From Staphylotrichum longicolle (Eukaryota > Ascomycota > Sordariomycetes > Sordariales > Chaetomiaceae), in NCBI GenBank assembly GCA_019096155.1, contig JAHCVI010000001.1, positions 14,967,243-15,031,242 of the forward strand: 64,000 bases of DNA, given 5' to 3'. The stretch's first letter is position 1. Each line of letters starts with the position of its first letter. Below are positions 23,075 to 33,793 of this stretch, one piece after another. The notes beneath the pieces were generated by a model that was not told the DNA's origin, ran no database searches, and was given only the letters and a program-made list of their open reading frames with translations. The translations under genes and the position numbers were made by a program.

Positions 23075-24930
23075 TCATGACGCCGCAACATGGCGACCGT
23101 GAAGTCCAAGGGCCACGGCAAACTCGCACTCGGCACGCCCCAGCTCCGTCATGGTCCTGGCGTCCAGGCACAGCAGGTAACTCGTCCTGTTGGCGCCGTC
23201 GAGCACGACGCTGAGCAAGACGCCGTCGTCCTCGTCCGGAACCGCCCCGTCGGCGGTGGCTGCCGTCGGCCGCGGGACAAAGATGGCCTCGCCGGGCGTG
23301 TGGCCGCGCGGTCCCTCCCACTGGAGCAGCTCGCGGGTCTCGGTGTCGATCTTGGCGATGGCGTCGAAGAGGGTGCTGAGGGCGCGGCTGACGAGGAAGT
23401 AGCCGTACCGGTGCTTCCGACAGCGGTAGTGCGGGTTGATGACGGGCATGTCGCCCGAGTGCGGCGACGGCACCTCCATGACGATTTCGGGCGCCGGCAG
23501 CTTGGCGTCCCCGCCGTCCCCGCCGCCGCCACCACCACCGCTACCCTTGACAAAATCCTTCTTGCGGAGGCGGTACCGTGTGAGGCGCGAGAAGGACTTG
23601 TGCGCAAGCTGGCTGTCGGTCCAAAACTCGGTGGCCTTGCCGTTGCGGTCGAGGAGCACGTCGTAGTAGAAGCCGTCGACGATGTACCGGTTCGGGTAGT
23701 CGGACACTTCGCACAAGATGTCCCCGTCGTCATCCTCGAAGGCGTTGACGGTGTGGAAGAAGAAGCGGGCCGGCGACGCGAACTCGGCCACGACGCCCTT
23801 GCCGTGGCGCCGGTCGACGACGAACCACCGGCACGTCTCGGCCGGGTCGAAGGGCTTGAACGAGTCGTGCAGGTTGCCTTCCCACACGACTTTCCCGCCC
23901 TTCCACTGGTAGTGCGCCACGGGAACGCACAGGACGACGTAGTTGGGCGTCATGAAGAAGCTGTGGATGAAGGCCGCCTTGTACTGGATGGTAGCCAGGA
24001 TGTCGGTCTTCCCCGTCGCGGCGCTGACCTGAAAGACGCGGTACACCGGCTGCTTGCCGAGCTCCAGGTTGTAGTTGATGTAGTCGCCCGTCTCGGGGTC
24101 GATCTTCCCGTGGGCGCCGCCGAGCGGTCCCTTGAGGTCCGGGTGAAACTTGGAGTGCTTCGGAAAGTCGACGGGTTCCATGGTCTTGGGGTCCATCTCG
24201 CACATGACCCCTGCATCTGTTCCGATAACGATGCTGGCAGCTCGGTGGCCTTGGGCGTCGACGACGGGCTGGGTCGGACGCTTGAATAGGGGCAGATCCA
24301 CATTCACAGTCACACCAACGTTGTGCAGAGTTGGCCGTCTGTTGAAGACGCTCATGAACTTGCCGAACAGGCCAACGCAAGGGTCGGTTCGTTGTGCAAA
24401 CGATATGGACCGGAACGTGCCCGAGGCCTTGATGTCGGCCGCGACCTTGTCGGACTGACGGCGAGACGAGTAATACACGCGCACCGCCGGCTCCCCCGCG
24501 GCACCCGGGCTGCTGTCTCCAGCCACAATGTCAAAACGGTGGGTGTGGGCGAGCCCATCGAACCAGTGCGAGGTGTAAAACGTGCCCGACTTGGTGTCTT
24601 CGACCTTGCACTGGCCGGGACCGGTGCGGTAGAGCGAGCCCGCGGCCCATGCTGGAATATTGCCGCTGACCTTGAGCTCGATGGGGCCACGGTGCTCCGT
24701 CAGGCCGTCAAACTGGACCGCAAAGCATTCGCCGTCAGTTGGGCACCCAGCGCGAACGTGAAGTGATGGCACCGCTGGCCGAGGGATGAGGGAGTGCGTA
24801 CACCGGCTTCGTTGGGCCACTCATGGAATGCCTGCCGCTCCATGTTCTTGTAGGCCGCCTCTGATGAAGCGGCCTCGTCGGCGGGGGTCAACCTGGTGGT
24901 TGTCCCCTGCGAGACATACGGCGAACCCAT
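23075..24930 (-). CDS. cao-2: carotenoid cleavage oxygenase (CarT/CAO-2 type)
   Basis: Non-haem Fe(II) oxygenase of the RPE65/carotenoid oxygenase family. CarT in Fusarium and CAO-2 in Neurospora cleave torulene to beta-apo-4'-carotenal on the way to neurosporaxanthin, and this protein most resembles that branch by its opening motifs. Exon 1 is 24930-24802 and exon 2 is 24712-23075; the 89-nt intron joins WPNEAG to FDGLTEHRGP in phase. Total 588 aa. All four iron-ligand histidines are recognisable: GGAHGKIDP, FIHSFF, FFHTVNAFED and LGLHGRH near the C-terminus. A poly-glycine insert (seven Gly) lies in the loop after KKDFVKG. No other carotenoid gene is in the window. It could instead be a related paralogue, so the symbol is tentative. 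Confidence 0.87.
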
Positions 24931-25852
24931 CCCTTGGTCGAACTGCACACTCGAACTGCTGCACGGCAAGGCGCTGTGTTCCTCGCTTTGCTCGAGCGGC
25001 GGCGGAAGGGGGTTGTCAAGATGTCGAGATTCGAAAGGAGGATCCCCTCTGCAAAGAGGGGCGATGGGCTGCTAGGATCCTTCTTGCATCCTTCCATGCC
25101 ACCAACGGCCTGCCAAGATTCAGTTGGATGCCGTTCAGTGTGGGTCAGTTCTGCCTCTTGAATGACACGTCAAGGTAGGTCCGAGCCGCCAGGCTGCAAG
25201 ACTTGGGGTGTGGTAGTCAATATATACCCATCGTATGTTGGCCTGTCAGACCTTGCGCCGCACATCTCTAAGTGGCATGTGCAGGACTTGGGCACCTGTT
25301 CCAGAGCTGTGGTAGGTGTTGCCGGCGGCACATGAACCTAACTCTTTGGCGTGCGGGCTGCCGAGCTCGTGTCCCTGGCTGGCTTTCCGCCTGCCGGGCG
25401 ACACCGCGACGCGGCCGGTTGGCTGCAAGCGGCAATGGCTCGCCCAATAGCTGAAAAGATACATGTCAATACCTAGATTGGCAACGCGTTACCGCGCAAG
25501 GGGTTGCAGCCTTGCTCTTGAACACCCGGTCGCTGGTTTTGATCAGGAAGGTCGCAAAGGACCACAGGCTCGCAGACGGATCAAGAATGCTGTCGAGAAT
25601 TCGGTACATACAATCCCAGGCGTCTCCCAGCAGCTCCGGGTCTCGTGCCCCTCAAAAGAGGCCTCCGCTGTTTGGTGTCAATCCACGCCGCAATGCTGCG
25701 TCTTCCCCCGCCCCTACCCCTGAGCAACCTACTCACCGACGAAACGGCCCCTAGCACCATCGTCAAGGTTTCCAGTCACTCTGCAGGAGCACAGGAAGTG
25801 AACAATTTGGCCTCGGAGTTGAACTTGGCGTGAGGTTGCATTCCGTCCCCAT
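24931..25852. other. intergenic region
   Basis: 0.9 kb holding the carotenoid oxygenase promoter. No supported gene. Confidence 0.45.
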
Positions 25853-26648
25853 CTAGGACTCTTTACACAATCGTGCGGTGGCTGAGTCTAACATGGGAGT
25901 CACCACAATTTCCGAATTCCCTTCGCCAACGCCCACAGCTGGGCGCGTGTATGCGCCGTCCTCGCCAATGTTGACGTTCTGCCACCCCTCTGGCAAGCGT
26001 GTCCTTGCCTTGGGGCGGCCATCCTGGGCGGATCATGGCATCCATCCCCCTCGCACTGGTTTGCCGAGAGGAACGGGGAGAACTGGAGCAGGGCGTAGTC
26101 CAGCCGAACCAGCGACAGCACGCTGTCGAGGGACTCGGCCGATGCATTGATATAACACCGCCATTCCCGCCATGGTCTTTGTCCTCCCTAGGGAGATCCG
26201 TCGTCAAAAGGTCAGGACTGCCGTCGTTTTCAGCACCACACTCGGCTGAGTAATCGATGTTATGGATGGATAAGTTGTGCTTGACCAAGTCGCCGGCGAT
26301 GTCAACTGCACCCAGGCCGGCCACGCGAGCCAACATCCGTTTGTACTTCTCCTGTCGGCTGGGTGGCTCAGACAGGCCCCCCCCGGCGTCTCGCATCGCC
26401 GCCACTGTCTTGTGGCCCAGCTGTTCAATGCTGGCAAGGACGATGGACAGCTCCTGCTTGTCTGCCCGGGCCGTGATGACTAGTGCTCTGTTCTGGAACC
26501 CATTGCTCATCTCGCCGCAGAGCCTCATCGTGTGGAAGAAGTCTTCACCCATGATCGAGTGCTCCATTGTCCCCGAGGACCCCCAGCCCGTCCCGAGCCG
26601 GGCTGGTCCGCCAAAGGTCTTCACCGTCCCCTCTGGCAAGCTCTGCAT
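25853..26648 (-). CDS. unrecognised protein, apparently one exon with two frame breaks
   Basis: Three successive minus-strand frames read like one protein of about 265 aa if two single bases are missing from the DNA. The first runs from a possible ATG at 26648 (MQSLPEGTVKTFGG) through GEDFFHTMRLCGEMSNGFQN to about 26150. The second (YINASAESLDSVLSLVRLDY) runs to about 26025, and the third (GRPKARTRLPEGWQNVNIGE) to the TAG at 25853. The junctions lie at a TT in GGTGTTATATC and at a CCC run. Residue composition is balanced and globular, whereas the opposite strand here is Ser/Pro-rich and looks antisense. I do not recognise the family, and the start is uncertain: the open frame extends upstream but loses protein-like composition. 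Confidence 0.45.
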
Positions 26649-27089
26649 GGCGTTGAAAGCCTCTCTCACCAAGAAGACGGCCGGGATGCGGGCTGGGATT
26701 GACGCCCTGGCTAGGGCAGACACCGCCGCCACTTCCGTGGCCGTCGTGGAGGAGATCTTGGCCCGGCGCGTTGCTGTCGCGGTCATGATTCCCGAGGGTG
26801 AGATTGCTGTTGAGGAGCCGCTCGAGAGCTGCGGAGGTGAGTTGGAATTTTCCTCGACCTCGACCTCGTCAGCCCGTCCCCCATTGTGCTTCACTGCTAA
26901 CAAAAGGCAACAGTCAACTCGCTCGTTGCCGTCGAAACCAAGACCTGGTTGGCCAAGGAACTGCAGACCGAGATAAGCGCAGGAGAGATCAGCCCGTCAT
27001 CGATCTCGGCCCTGGCTACCACTGTGGTCTCAACAAGCAAGCTTCTTCGTGGCAAGTTCAAAGGGAAAACGAAGGAAGTCCCGGTGTGA
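26647..27089 (+). CDS. small unrecognised protein with one textbook intron
   Basis: Exon 1 from ATG 26647 to 26836, intron 26837-26913, exon 2 26914-27089; 121 aa. The 77-nt intron has a GTGAGT donor, a CTGCTAAC branch site and a CAACAG acceptor, which is hard to explain by chance. The exons join in phase and exon 2 (NSLVAVETKTWLAKELQTEI...) has normal protein composition ending in a basic tail (GKFKGKTKEVPV). No domain recognised. The frame is open upstream of the ATG as far as 26257, so the start could be further left, but that part looks like antisense of the minus-strand locus. Confidence 0.5.
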
Positions 27090-27716
27090 TAAAAGGTGCT
27101 GGGTCCGCGGTTCTGGCAAGGCTCAAGGGAGCTATGCGTTGTATGCGATGAAGGTACATGTATTCAATAGAGGCAGCCAACGGGGTACAGCGGGGTTTCC
27201 AGGTTCCCTCATTTACTTCTGTCATGGGATTCTTTTTCACTGAAATGGATAAGGCCGAAGTCTCGAGCAACTATCGATTCGTGTGCTGTTGCACCTGTGC
27301 ATCGTCTCACGGAATGGTGCGATTCCTTTCAAGCCTCTATGACATTGCATTATCGGCCGGCCGTCAACACAGTCTTTAGTTGGTGTGCCAGCTGGATATT
27401 CCAGGCCAGCGCTGACCTTGCATGAGGAGGTCGAGTTGCGTGATCGCTGGGGCGGGCGATAAGGGGCGAAAGCCAGCAAGTTGGCGCTTGGCGCGATTGG
27501 GGGTTGTGATGGCATCACGCTGCACCCGAATCCTCGGGTTGTACGTGCATAACATGTCCCAGTCCCAAACTGCTGAGCACATAAGCAACAGAATCTGTCA
27601 TCCGGAGAGCGAGGGCTTGATACCAATTGAGCAAACAACGGCCTGCTCCTCGCTGTAATAATTACCCGACCCATCAACCTCCGTGTCACACAAGATCCGT
27701 TGACTCCCGGTTAACC
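27090..27716. other. intergenic region
   Basis: 0.6 kb with no supported gene; promoter of the permease gene. Confidence 0.5.
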
Positions 27717-29925
27717 ATGGGCCGCACCGCCCCTGACGCTGTGGCAGACACCCATAGCATCGACACCGAGTCAGGGCGTCGTAGCACTCTACAAGACCAG
27801 CCCCCGCCAGGGCCGCCCAAGACATGGAAGGGCTACGTCTGGGACACGTGGGATCTCCCGTCGGACCAGCGCCGGCTGCTTTTCAAGGTCGACGCGCTCA
27901 TCCTCACCTTTTCGTCGATTGGCTACTTTCTCAAGAATTTGGACCAGACCAATGTCAACAACGCCTTTCTAAGCGGGATGAAGGAGGATTTGGGCATGTG
28001 GGGGAACGAGCTTGTGACTAGTACGGTCTCCTCCCTCCCCTTCTGCACAGTACTTCATTAGCCCTGAGGGCAATGGTGATGAGACTTGAGAAATGCTGAC
28101 TTGGTTTGTGGAGGCACCTCCATCTGGACGGTGGGCTATGTCATCGGCCAGATCCCGTCCAACCTGCTGCTGACGCGTGTCTCGCCGCGCTACGTGATCC
28201 CGTCGCTGGAGGTCGGGTGGGGGATCGCGACCATCTGTACCGCGTCGGTGCAGTCATACCAGGCGCTGTATGCATTGCGGTTCTTGGTGGGGCTGTTTGA
28301 GTATGTCTCGTCTCCCAGGAAGGTAACTGTTGTTTTCTGACGCGGCTGCAGGTCGGGGTTCTACCCTGGTATCTTGTACATGCTCGGATCGTGGTACACG
28401 CCCCGCGAGATGGGCAAGCGGGCCATGATCTTCTGGCTGGCGGGCATTGTTGGGCAGATGTTCAGCGGCTTTCTTCAGGCAGCGGCGTACACCAACTTAA
28501 ATGGGGTGCATGGCTACACGGGGTGTATGTGCTTCCTTTGTCGTTGTTGAGAATCGTTGCGCTAATGCTGAATGACAGGGCGCTGGCTCTTCATCATTGA
28601 CGGCATCATAACCATACCGCTCGCAGTCGCTGGCTACTTCTTCTTCCCCAACTTGCCGCAAGGGGGCAAGAAGACGTGGTGGCTGACCGAGAAGCAGCAT
28701 CTTCTTTCGATTGAGAGGATGGCAGCCATTGGGCGCGCTGGCAAGCAGCCGTGGACAAAAGCAAAAGCGAAGCGGATTCTACTGAGCTGGCACACGTACT
28801 TGCTGCGTAGGTCCCCTTACATCCTGATCCCGTCTTCTCTCCAGTGACTGATATTCACTGCGTCAGCGATGCTGTACGTTCTCTGGAACAACGGCGGGCC
28901 CCAGCCTGCGATGGGATACTGGCTCAAGAGTTTCAACTCGAACCCCCCTCCAGTACCCGGGACGCGCTTCACTGTCCCAGAGATCAACAACCGTAAGTTG
29001 GCCATCTACAGCAGGCAAAGATCTCGTGCGGGTGCGAGTGCTGATGGAGTGCGCACCAGTACCACTGGTGACTATCGGTATTTTCGTGGGAACGTCACTC
29101 ATCTGGGGCTGGTTGTCAGACGGGCCCTGTCGAGGCGCGCGGTGGCCTTTCATTCACGTCGGTGCTGTCATAACTGTACGTCTTGTCGGCACAGAGACTT
29201 GGAAACGTGGGTTGTTTACTGAGCGCATGCCGATGACAGATTGTGTTCACTGTCCTCATGTGGAAGATGCCCCTATACGAAAACATTCGGGGGCGCATGG
29301 TGGTGTACTGGCTCAGTAACACTGGGGTGAGTCTTTACTTGCTTCTATCCAGTGCTTCACTATCCATGCTCACTATTCAGTTTGGCGCCGGGCCCTTGAT
29401 CTTAAGCTGGATCAACGAGATTTGTTCCGACGACACCGAGAAAAGAGCGTTGCTGGTCGCGGCTGGCAACGACTTTGCATATGTTGTTCAAGCAGTGGTA
29501 AGGTCTCCGTCATAGACCGTGCTGTTCTCCCAAAGGGGCATCCCTGACGCTCGTTGCCAGGCCCCAAATTTTGTCTGGAAGACGACAGACTTTCCAGCAG
29601 CCCAAAAGGGCTACCTTTGGTCCACTGTCCTGGAAACACTGTTGAGTACGTGCCCAGCCTTGCTATCCCATAACTACCTACCTAGTTCAAACCTCTTTTC
29701 TTAACCCAAGATGCTAACCCCAGTTTCCAAACGAAAGTACTCCTGACTGCCCTCGTTCAACTACTCCTCTGGCGGGACCGACGCAACGCCGCCAAGCAAA
29801 CCACAAACATCTCAGCAACAGCTTCAGTCGAGTCGGAGAGTCTGGACGCCGCCCGGCCCAAGCACGCTGAAACGTCACTTCCTTACTCTTCGGTCACTTC
29901 AACCACCAGATCAGCAACACCTTAA
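27717..29925 (+). CDS. MFS permease of the Dal5/allantoate family (ACS anion:cation symporter group)
   Basis: Plasma-membrane transporter of the major facilitator superfamily; relatives carry allantoate, pantothenate, biotin or nicotinate. Ten exons: 27717-28020, 28114-28300, 28352-28524, 28579-28806, 28867-28992, 29060-29175, 29240-29326, 29381-29497, 29561-29645 and 29738-29925. Every junction keeps phase and the sum is 536 aa. Typical motifs are the cytosolic N-terminus ending in KVDALIL, YFLKNLDQTNVNNAFLSGMK, SIWTVGYVIGQIPSNLLL, LRFLVGLFESGFYPG, PEINN and the C-terminal LLLWRDRRN. About twelve membrane segments can be counted. Introns are short (51-93 nt). The stop codon overlaps that of the minus-strand gene that follows. 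The substrate cannot be assigned. Confidence 0.9.
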
Positions 29926-31055
29926 AACAGCAGAGACCGGAAGACAGCTTCTATGCTCCGGCTCGCCTTGGAAAGGAGAAATTGGCGGTAGGAGCGAGTC
30001 GCTTGCCAGGCGAGGAGAGGCATCTCGAGGAGCAGAAGGAGCTGCATCACGGCAATGACGGGCGAGACTTTATGCTTGTACGCATCCAGCCCCGAGTAAC
30101 GCAGGCGGTAGACAGACAATGCAAGCTGCCACAGGCAGCTGGGCGGAAGCAGGGAGGCGGCAGCTTGGTTGCTTGGGTTGTAGATCTGAAAGAAGAGCCA
30201 GACCAGGACTGGGCTGTAGGGACAAGTTAGGTTAGCGAATGGCATTTCTCTCGTCAAAACAAGAAAGAAGATTAACCTACGCCACGAGACCCGAAGTTCT
30301 GTCGTCCTCAAGAAACGCATCCGGAAGCACAATGGCGCCAAATGGCGCAAACAATGCGATAGACGGCCCACGCAGTCCACGGATGAACGAGCGAAAACAC
30401 GCTCCACTTCCGTCTCTTCTCCGCGCGGGCGCCCGCCTGGACGCGAAACCAGTTGCACGCGGCGTAAAACGACAGGGCGCAGCCGAGCGCAAGCACCTCG
30501 AGCGGGAGGGACAGCCTCACCATCTGGTCGATGTAGCGGAACGAGAGTCCGGCCGGGACGTACTGCTGCCCGAAGGCCAGGCGCGAGACGGCCGCGAGAT
30601 AGTGTAGCATTTGGGGTATGTCGAGGAGACTGGCCGGGGTGAAGAAGCCCGGCGTGCCATGCTGTGACGTGAAATAGGCGTACTTGAGAAGAATGTACAC
30701 TTCGCGGTGAAACCCTGGGACGAAGGTCCAGTAGAGGAGCATGCCGTCGTTCACATAGTGGGTCGCGTAGAAGAGGAATGCAAGGCTGCCGAGGATGTAG
30801 AACCAGCGGGGGTACTTTCTGTTACGGTCAGTGAGTCAGGTGTCACGCGGAGGGCCTGGGACTTGGGTGTGTCTCATACACTACCACTGCAACCGTCTGT
30901 CTGGGATATTGTGTTACCCGGGCGTCAGACCTGGCTGAGTTTTCAACGTAGATTCCATCATTCTGAGGGGTCGCCCTGGTGGGTCGTGGTGCAGGTGATT
31001 GTCGCTGGGGGACTTCGCGTCTCCTTCCCTGCCTTGTGGTACCATACGCCTCCAT
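29922..31055 (-). CDS. polytopic membrane protein of unknown function, one apparent frame break
   Basis: Proposed exons are 31055-30931, 30818-30281 and 30213-29922. ATG 31055 starts a basic, Pro/Arg-rich N-tail (MEAYGTTRQGRRREVPQR), followed by segments such as KYPRWFYILGSLAFLFYATH, YWTFVPGFHREVYILLKYAY, EVLALGCALSFYAACNWF and, in exon 3, VIAVMQLLLLLEMPLLAW; six to seven membrane spans are likely. Exon 2 changes frame near 30355-30362: removing one base joins AWAVYR to LFAPFGAIVLPDAFLEDD and restores phase to exon 3, giving 317 aa. Intron 2 (30280-30214) has a good GTAGGT donor and a CTAAC branch site; the donor of intron 1 (GTCTGA) is weak. I do not recognise the family. Confidence 0.6.
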
Positions 31056-31710
31056 GGTGTTTAATGTCAGTAAAATCAAGCTGTTCTGTGTGGTGAACTG
31101 TGACAAGTTTGAAAGATGAAGGTGTTTTGGAGGGGGGAAGGTTGTTCAGGTTCAAGGGCTTGCACATGTCGTTATAAACACGGATTTCGTCACCTTGAAA
31201 GCATGACAGTATTCTTTGAGTCTCGAAGGGTGCATCGCCATCACTATTCCAGCTTCAAAGATCCGGAAACGTCGGTAATGGGTCGAGGCCTGCATTGAGA
31301 GACGGGCCAGACAAAGAGATCCATTCGTGTTGTTTTCTTGGCTTGAATCCGTTCGTGAAAAAGAGAGCAAACAATGGGGCCACCGCCACAGAGCGACGAG
31401 GAGCAGATTGTGAACGCACCAAAACTCGCTTTCATTGTTCATGTTTAACCCTGAATGCCAGCCCAATGCGGTCGGTGCTGGTTGTGATGGTGCCTCGAGG
31501 CTCAAGCTGCCATCTGCTTCACGAGCATGAAACGGGGCCAGAATTACTGACACGGTCAGCGAAAATTACATTGATTTCCTCCGGGTGCACGGGCCAGTTG
31601 CAGGAGACCTACGTCTCCCTCACAATGTCGGTGAAATACATTACACCAACATCCCGTCACCTCACCTCAAGTCTTCCGCATCTCTACTCCAACCCTCACA
31701 CCACGACACC
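31056..31710. other. divergent promoter region
   Basis: 0.65 kb between the minus-strand membrane protein and the plus-strand ATL gene. No coding feature supported. Confidence 0.5.
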
Positions 31711-32347
31711 ATGACCCGCACCCCCGAAGCCCAAGCCTTCTTCCATGCAGTTTACAGCGCCGTGCAAGAGATTCCTCCTGGGAAGGTAACCAGTTACGGG
31801 CACATCGCCAAACTGGTGGGCACTCGTATGTCTTCCACATTGCCCCTCATCTCACTCACCCACCCACTCAACGCAACTCAAACTCACACCTTGACCAGCC
31901 CAGCGTCCCCGCCAAGTAGGCGTCTGCCTCAAGCACCTCCCCGCCGACCCTTCGGCCCGCTTCCACCATGACAATGTCCCCTGGCAGCGGGTGATCAACG
32001 CCAAGGGGATTATCTCTCCGAGGTCTGTCTCCATCTCTCCCCTCTGAAAAAAGGTTGCTGTACTGTACTGTTTCTGTGCTGTAAACATACAATACACAAG
32101 ACAAGACTGGCTGATGCAATGATGCAAAGTTAGATCCCAGCCGTCAGGGGCGCGCAACCAGGCTGCTGCGCTAGAAGCCGAAGGCGTGACCGTCACAACG
32201 GGTGCACTGGGGGAGCTGATGGTTGACTTTGGCGAGTTTGGATGGTTCCCGCGGGTTTTGCCTTCTGAAGAGGGGCAGGGGGGTATTTCTTCTGAAGGGG
32301 AGGAGGAAGGGGATGATGATGACGGGGAGGGGAGCGAGGACGACTGA
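31711..32347 (+). CDS. atl1: alkyltransferase-like protein (ATL), DNA alkylation damage sensor
   Basis: Member of the O6-alkylguanine-DNA alkyltransferase-like family. In Schizosaccharomyces pombe Atl1 binds O6-alkylguanine, flips it, and hands the lesion to nucleotide excision repair instead of removing the alkyl group. Three exons, 31711-31825, 31899-32022 and 32134-32347, all in phase, give 150 aa. Seen motifs: IPPGKVTSYGHIAKLVGT with the base-flipping Tyr, the recognition helix PRQVGVCLKHLP with the Arg finger, and VPWQRVINAKG, where the alkyl-acceptor Cys of true transferases (PCHRV) is replaced by Trp; this makes it an ATL. After GEFGWFPRV it carries an extra acidic tail of about 30 residues ending in EGSEDD that S. 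pombe Atl1 lacks. Expected nuclear. The next gene is a PIP-box phosphatase on the other strand. Confidence 0.9.
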
Positions 32348-32779
32348 AGAGTTGGCTTCCTGGACATCACACTGGAGAACAAGATGGTCACATCACTGGA
32401 TCTCAGGGCATATGGCACGGGGTCATGAGTTATCAATTTTCCCATCTGCGAAGCTACTTGCTCTCCTCCAACGCCGCTGGAGTTGGACATTGTCCAAATA
32501 CGGAAGGGCCTCCACATCCCCCACAAGCCTGAAGCTAGATAGTCTCGTTGCCGCAACCGGAAGCCTGCCTTTGAACTGTTAGCAGCTAGGACCACAAGCA
32601 GTTGCATAACAGAAGAGGATAAGATGCTGTCTCAGATAGCGGTTGGACAAGTTTCTCCACATAGTGTTTCGGTACAGGTCTGTGAACATTGTTTCTCTCA
32701 TCATAAAAGCATCGGTGTGGCAACGAAAAGAGGATCAGACTCACCAAGTTGCAACATTGTCGGCGAAAAGGGCAGGACA
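32348..32779. other. intergenic region between convergent genes
   Basis: About 430 bp between the 3' ends of the ATL and histidine phosphatase genes. No other feature recognised. Confidence 0.5.
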
Positions 32780-33793
32780 TCAAGCCTCTTCAGACTCCTT
32801 CTCCACCCTTGCCTTCTTCGCCGACGGCCCAAAGAACGAGTCCATCGTTCTCTGCCGCTTGTCAAACTGGGCGCTGCCGATGCCGCCTCGCGTCTTTTTC
32901 AAGCCCTCGAGGTGCTTCAGCACGTTCACTCCCACGACGGACAAAGTGGCCCGCGGTTGTGGGGGAGACAGTACTGCAGGCGTGGCGGGCGTCCTATCAC
33001 CAGACACCTCACCCGAGATCTCCACAGCGTCCGCACCCTCAGCCGCGACCGGTTTGTCGGAGCCAGTCCTGACGACAAGCTCGACATAGCCGGTGTTGCT
33101 CCAACCCGTCATCCCTCCGCTCCCAAGCCGAGCTGCCTCGGCGGAACCAAACCGCGCCAGCAGCACCCGCAAGAGTGAGTCGAGAATCAGCCCATGGGCA
33201 ACAACCACAACACAGCCCCCAGTCCCATCAGCGCTCAGCAACAGCGGCGCCAAGTCGCCCTCCACGAACTTTTCAGCCCGCAGCCGCATCTGCTCGCGCG
33301 ACTCAGCGCCAGCCAAAGCCAGCGACGGCGCCGCGCCAAACTTGGCTCCCTCCGCCCTGCAAAAGTCTCGTTCCCTCAACTCGAGCCGCTGGACGACCCT
33401 GAGGGGCGGCGGCATGGCATCGCCACCATTCCCGTCATCAGCGCCATCGTGGTCCACAGCACCTGCGTGGCCAGCCGGCCGGCCAACCCCGACCTGCGCA
33501 GCAACCACCGCCTCAGCAGTCTCCACCGCCCTTTTCAAGTCCGACGTAAGCACATGTGTGACGCGCCCAATCGCCCCCGCACGTGCAGCGAGGTGCGCAC
33601 CCAGGCGGCGCGCTTGGATGACGCCGTGAGCAGTGAGCGGCGAGTCGCGGGTTCCTGCACTGGGGAGTGGTCAGTTTCGTGTTACACGATTCCAGGAGAA
33701 GAAAAGAATGGAGGGTGTGGAGGGATGGAAAACGTACTAGACGCCGGCGACGTTGTCGACTGTTTCGCCGTGGCGGACGAGGAACAGCCGCAT
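32780..33793 (-). CDS. histidine phosphatase superfamily (phosphoglycerate mutase-like) protein with C-terminal PIP box
   Basis: Exon 1 33793-33738 and exon 2 33659-32780, split by a 78-nt intron in phase; 311 aa. The N-terminus is the catalytic signature LVRHGETVDN (His-8 is the phospho-acceptor); the second catalytic His is in VVVVAHGLILDSLLR. Relatives include fungal phosphoglycerate mutase-like phosphatases whose substrates are mostly unknown. The last 60 residues are not part of the fold. They contain KKTRGGIGSAQFDKRQRT..., a full PCNA-interacting motif QRTMDSFF at 288-295 (Q-x-x-M-x-x-F-F), and basic clusters KRQR and KKARVEK that could be nuclear signals. The family call is firm; PCNA binding and nuclear location are inference from motif. 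Confidence 0.85.

Noticed and set aside
23090..24289. 399-codon + frame opposite the carotenoid oxygenase
   Set aside because: Antisense of a gene with clear family motifs; Val/Asp/Arg-skewed composition typical of reverse-complement reading.
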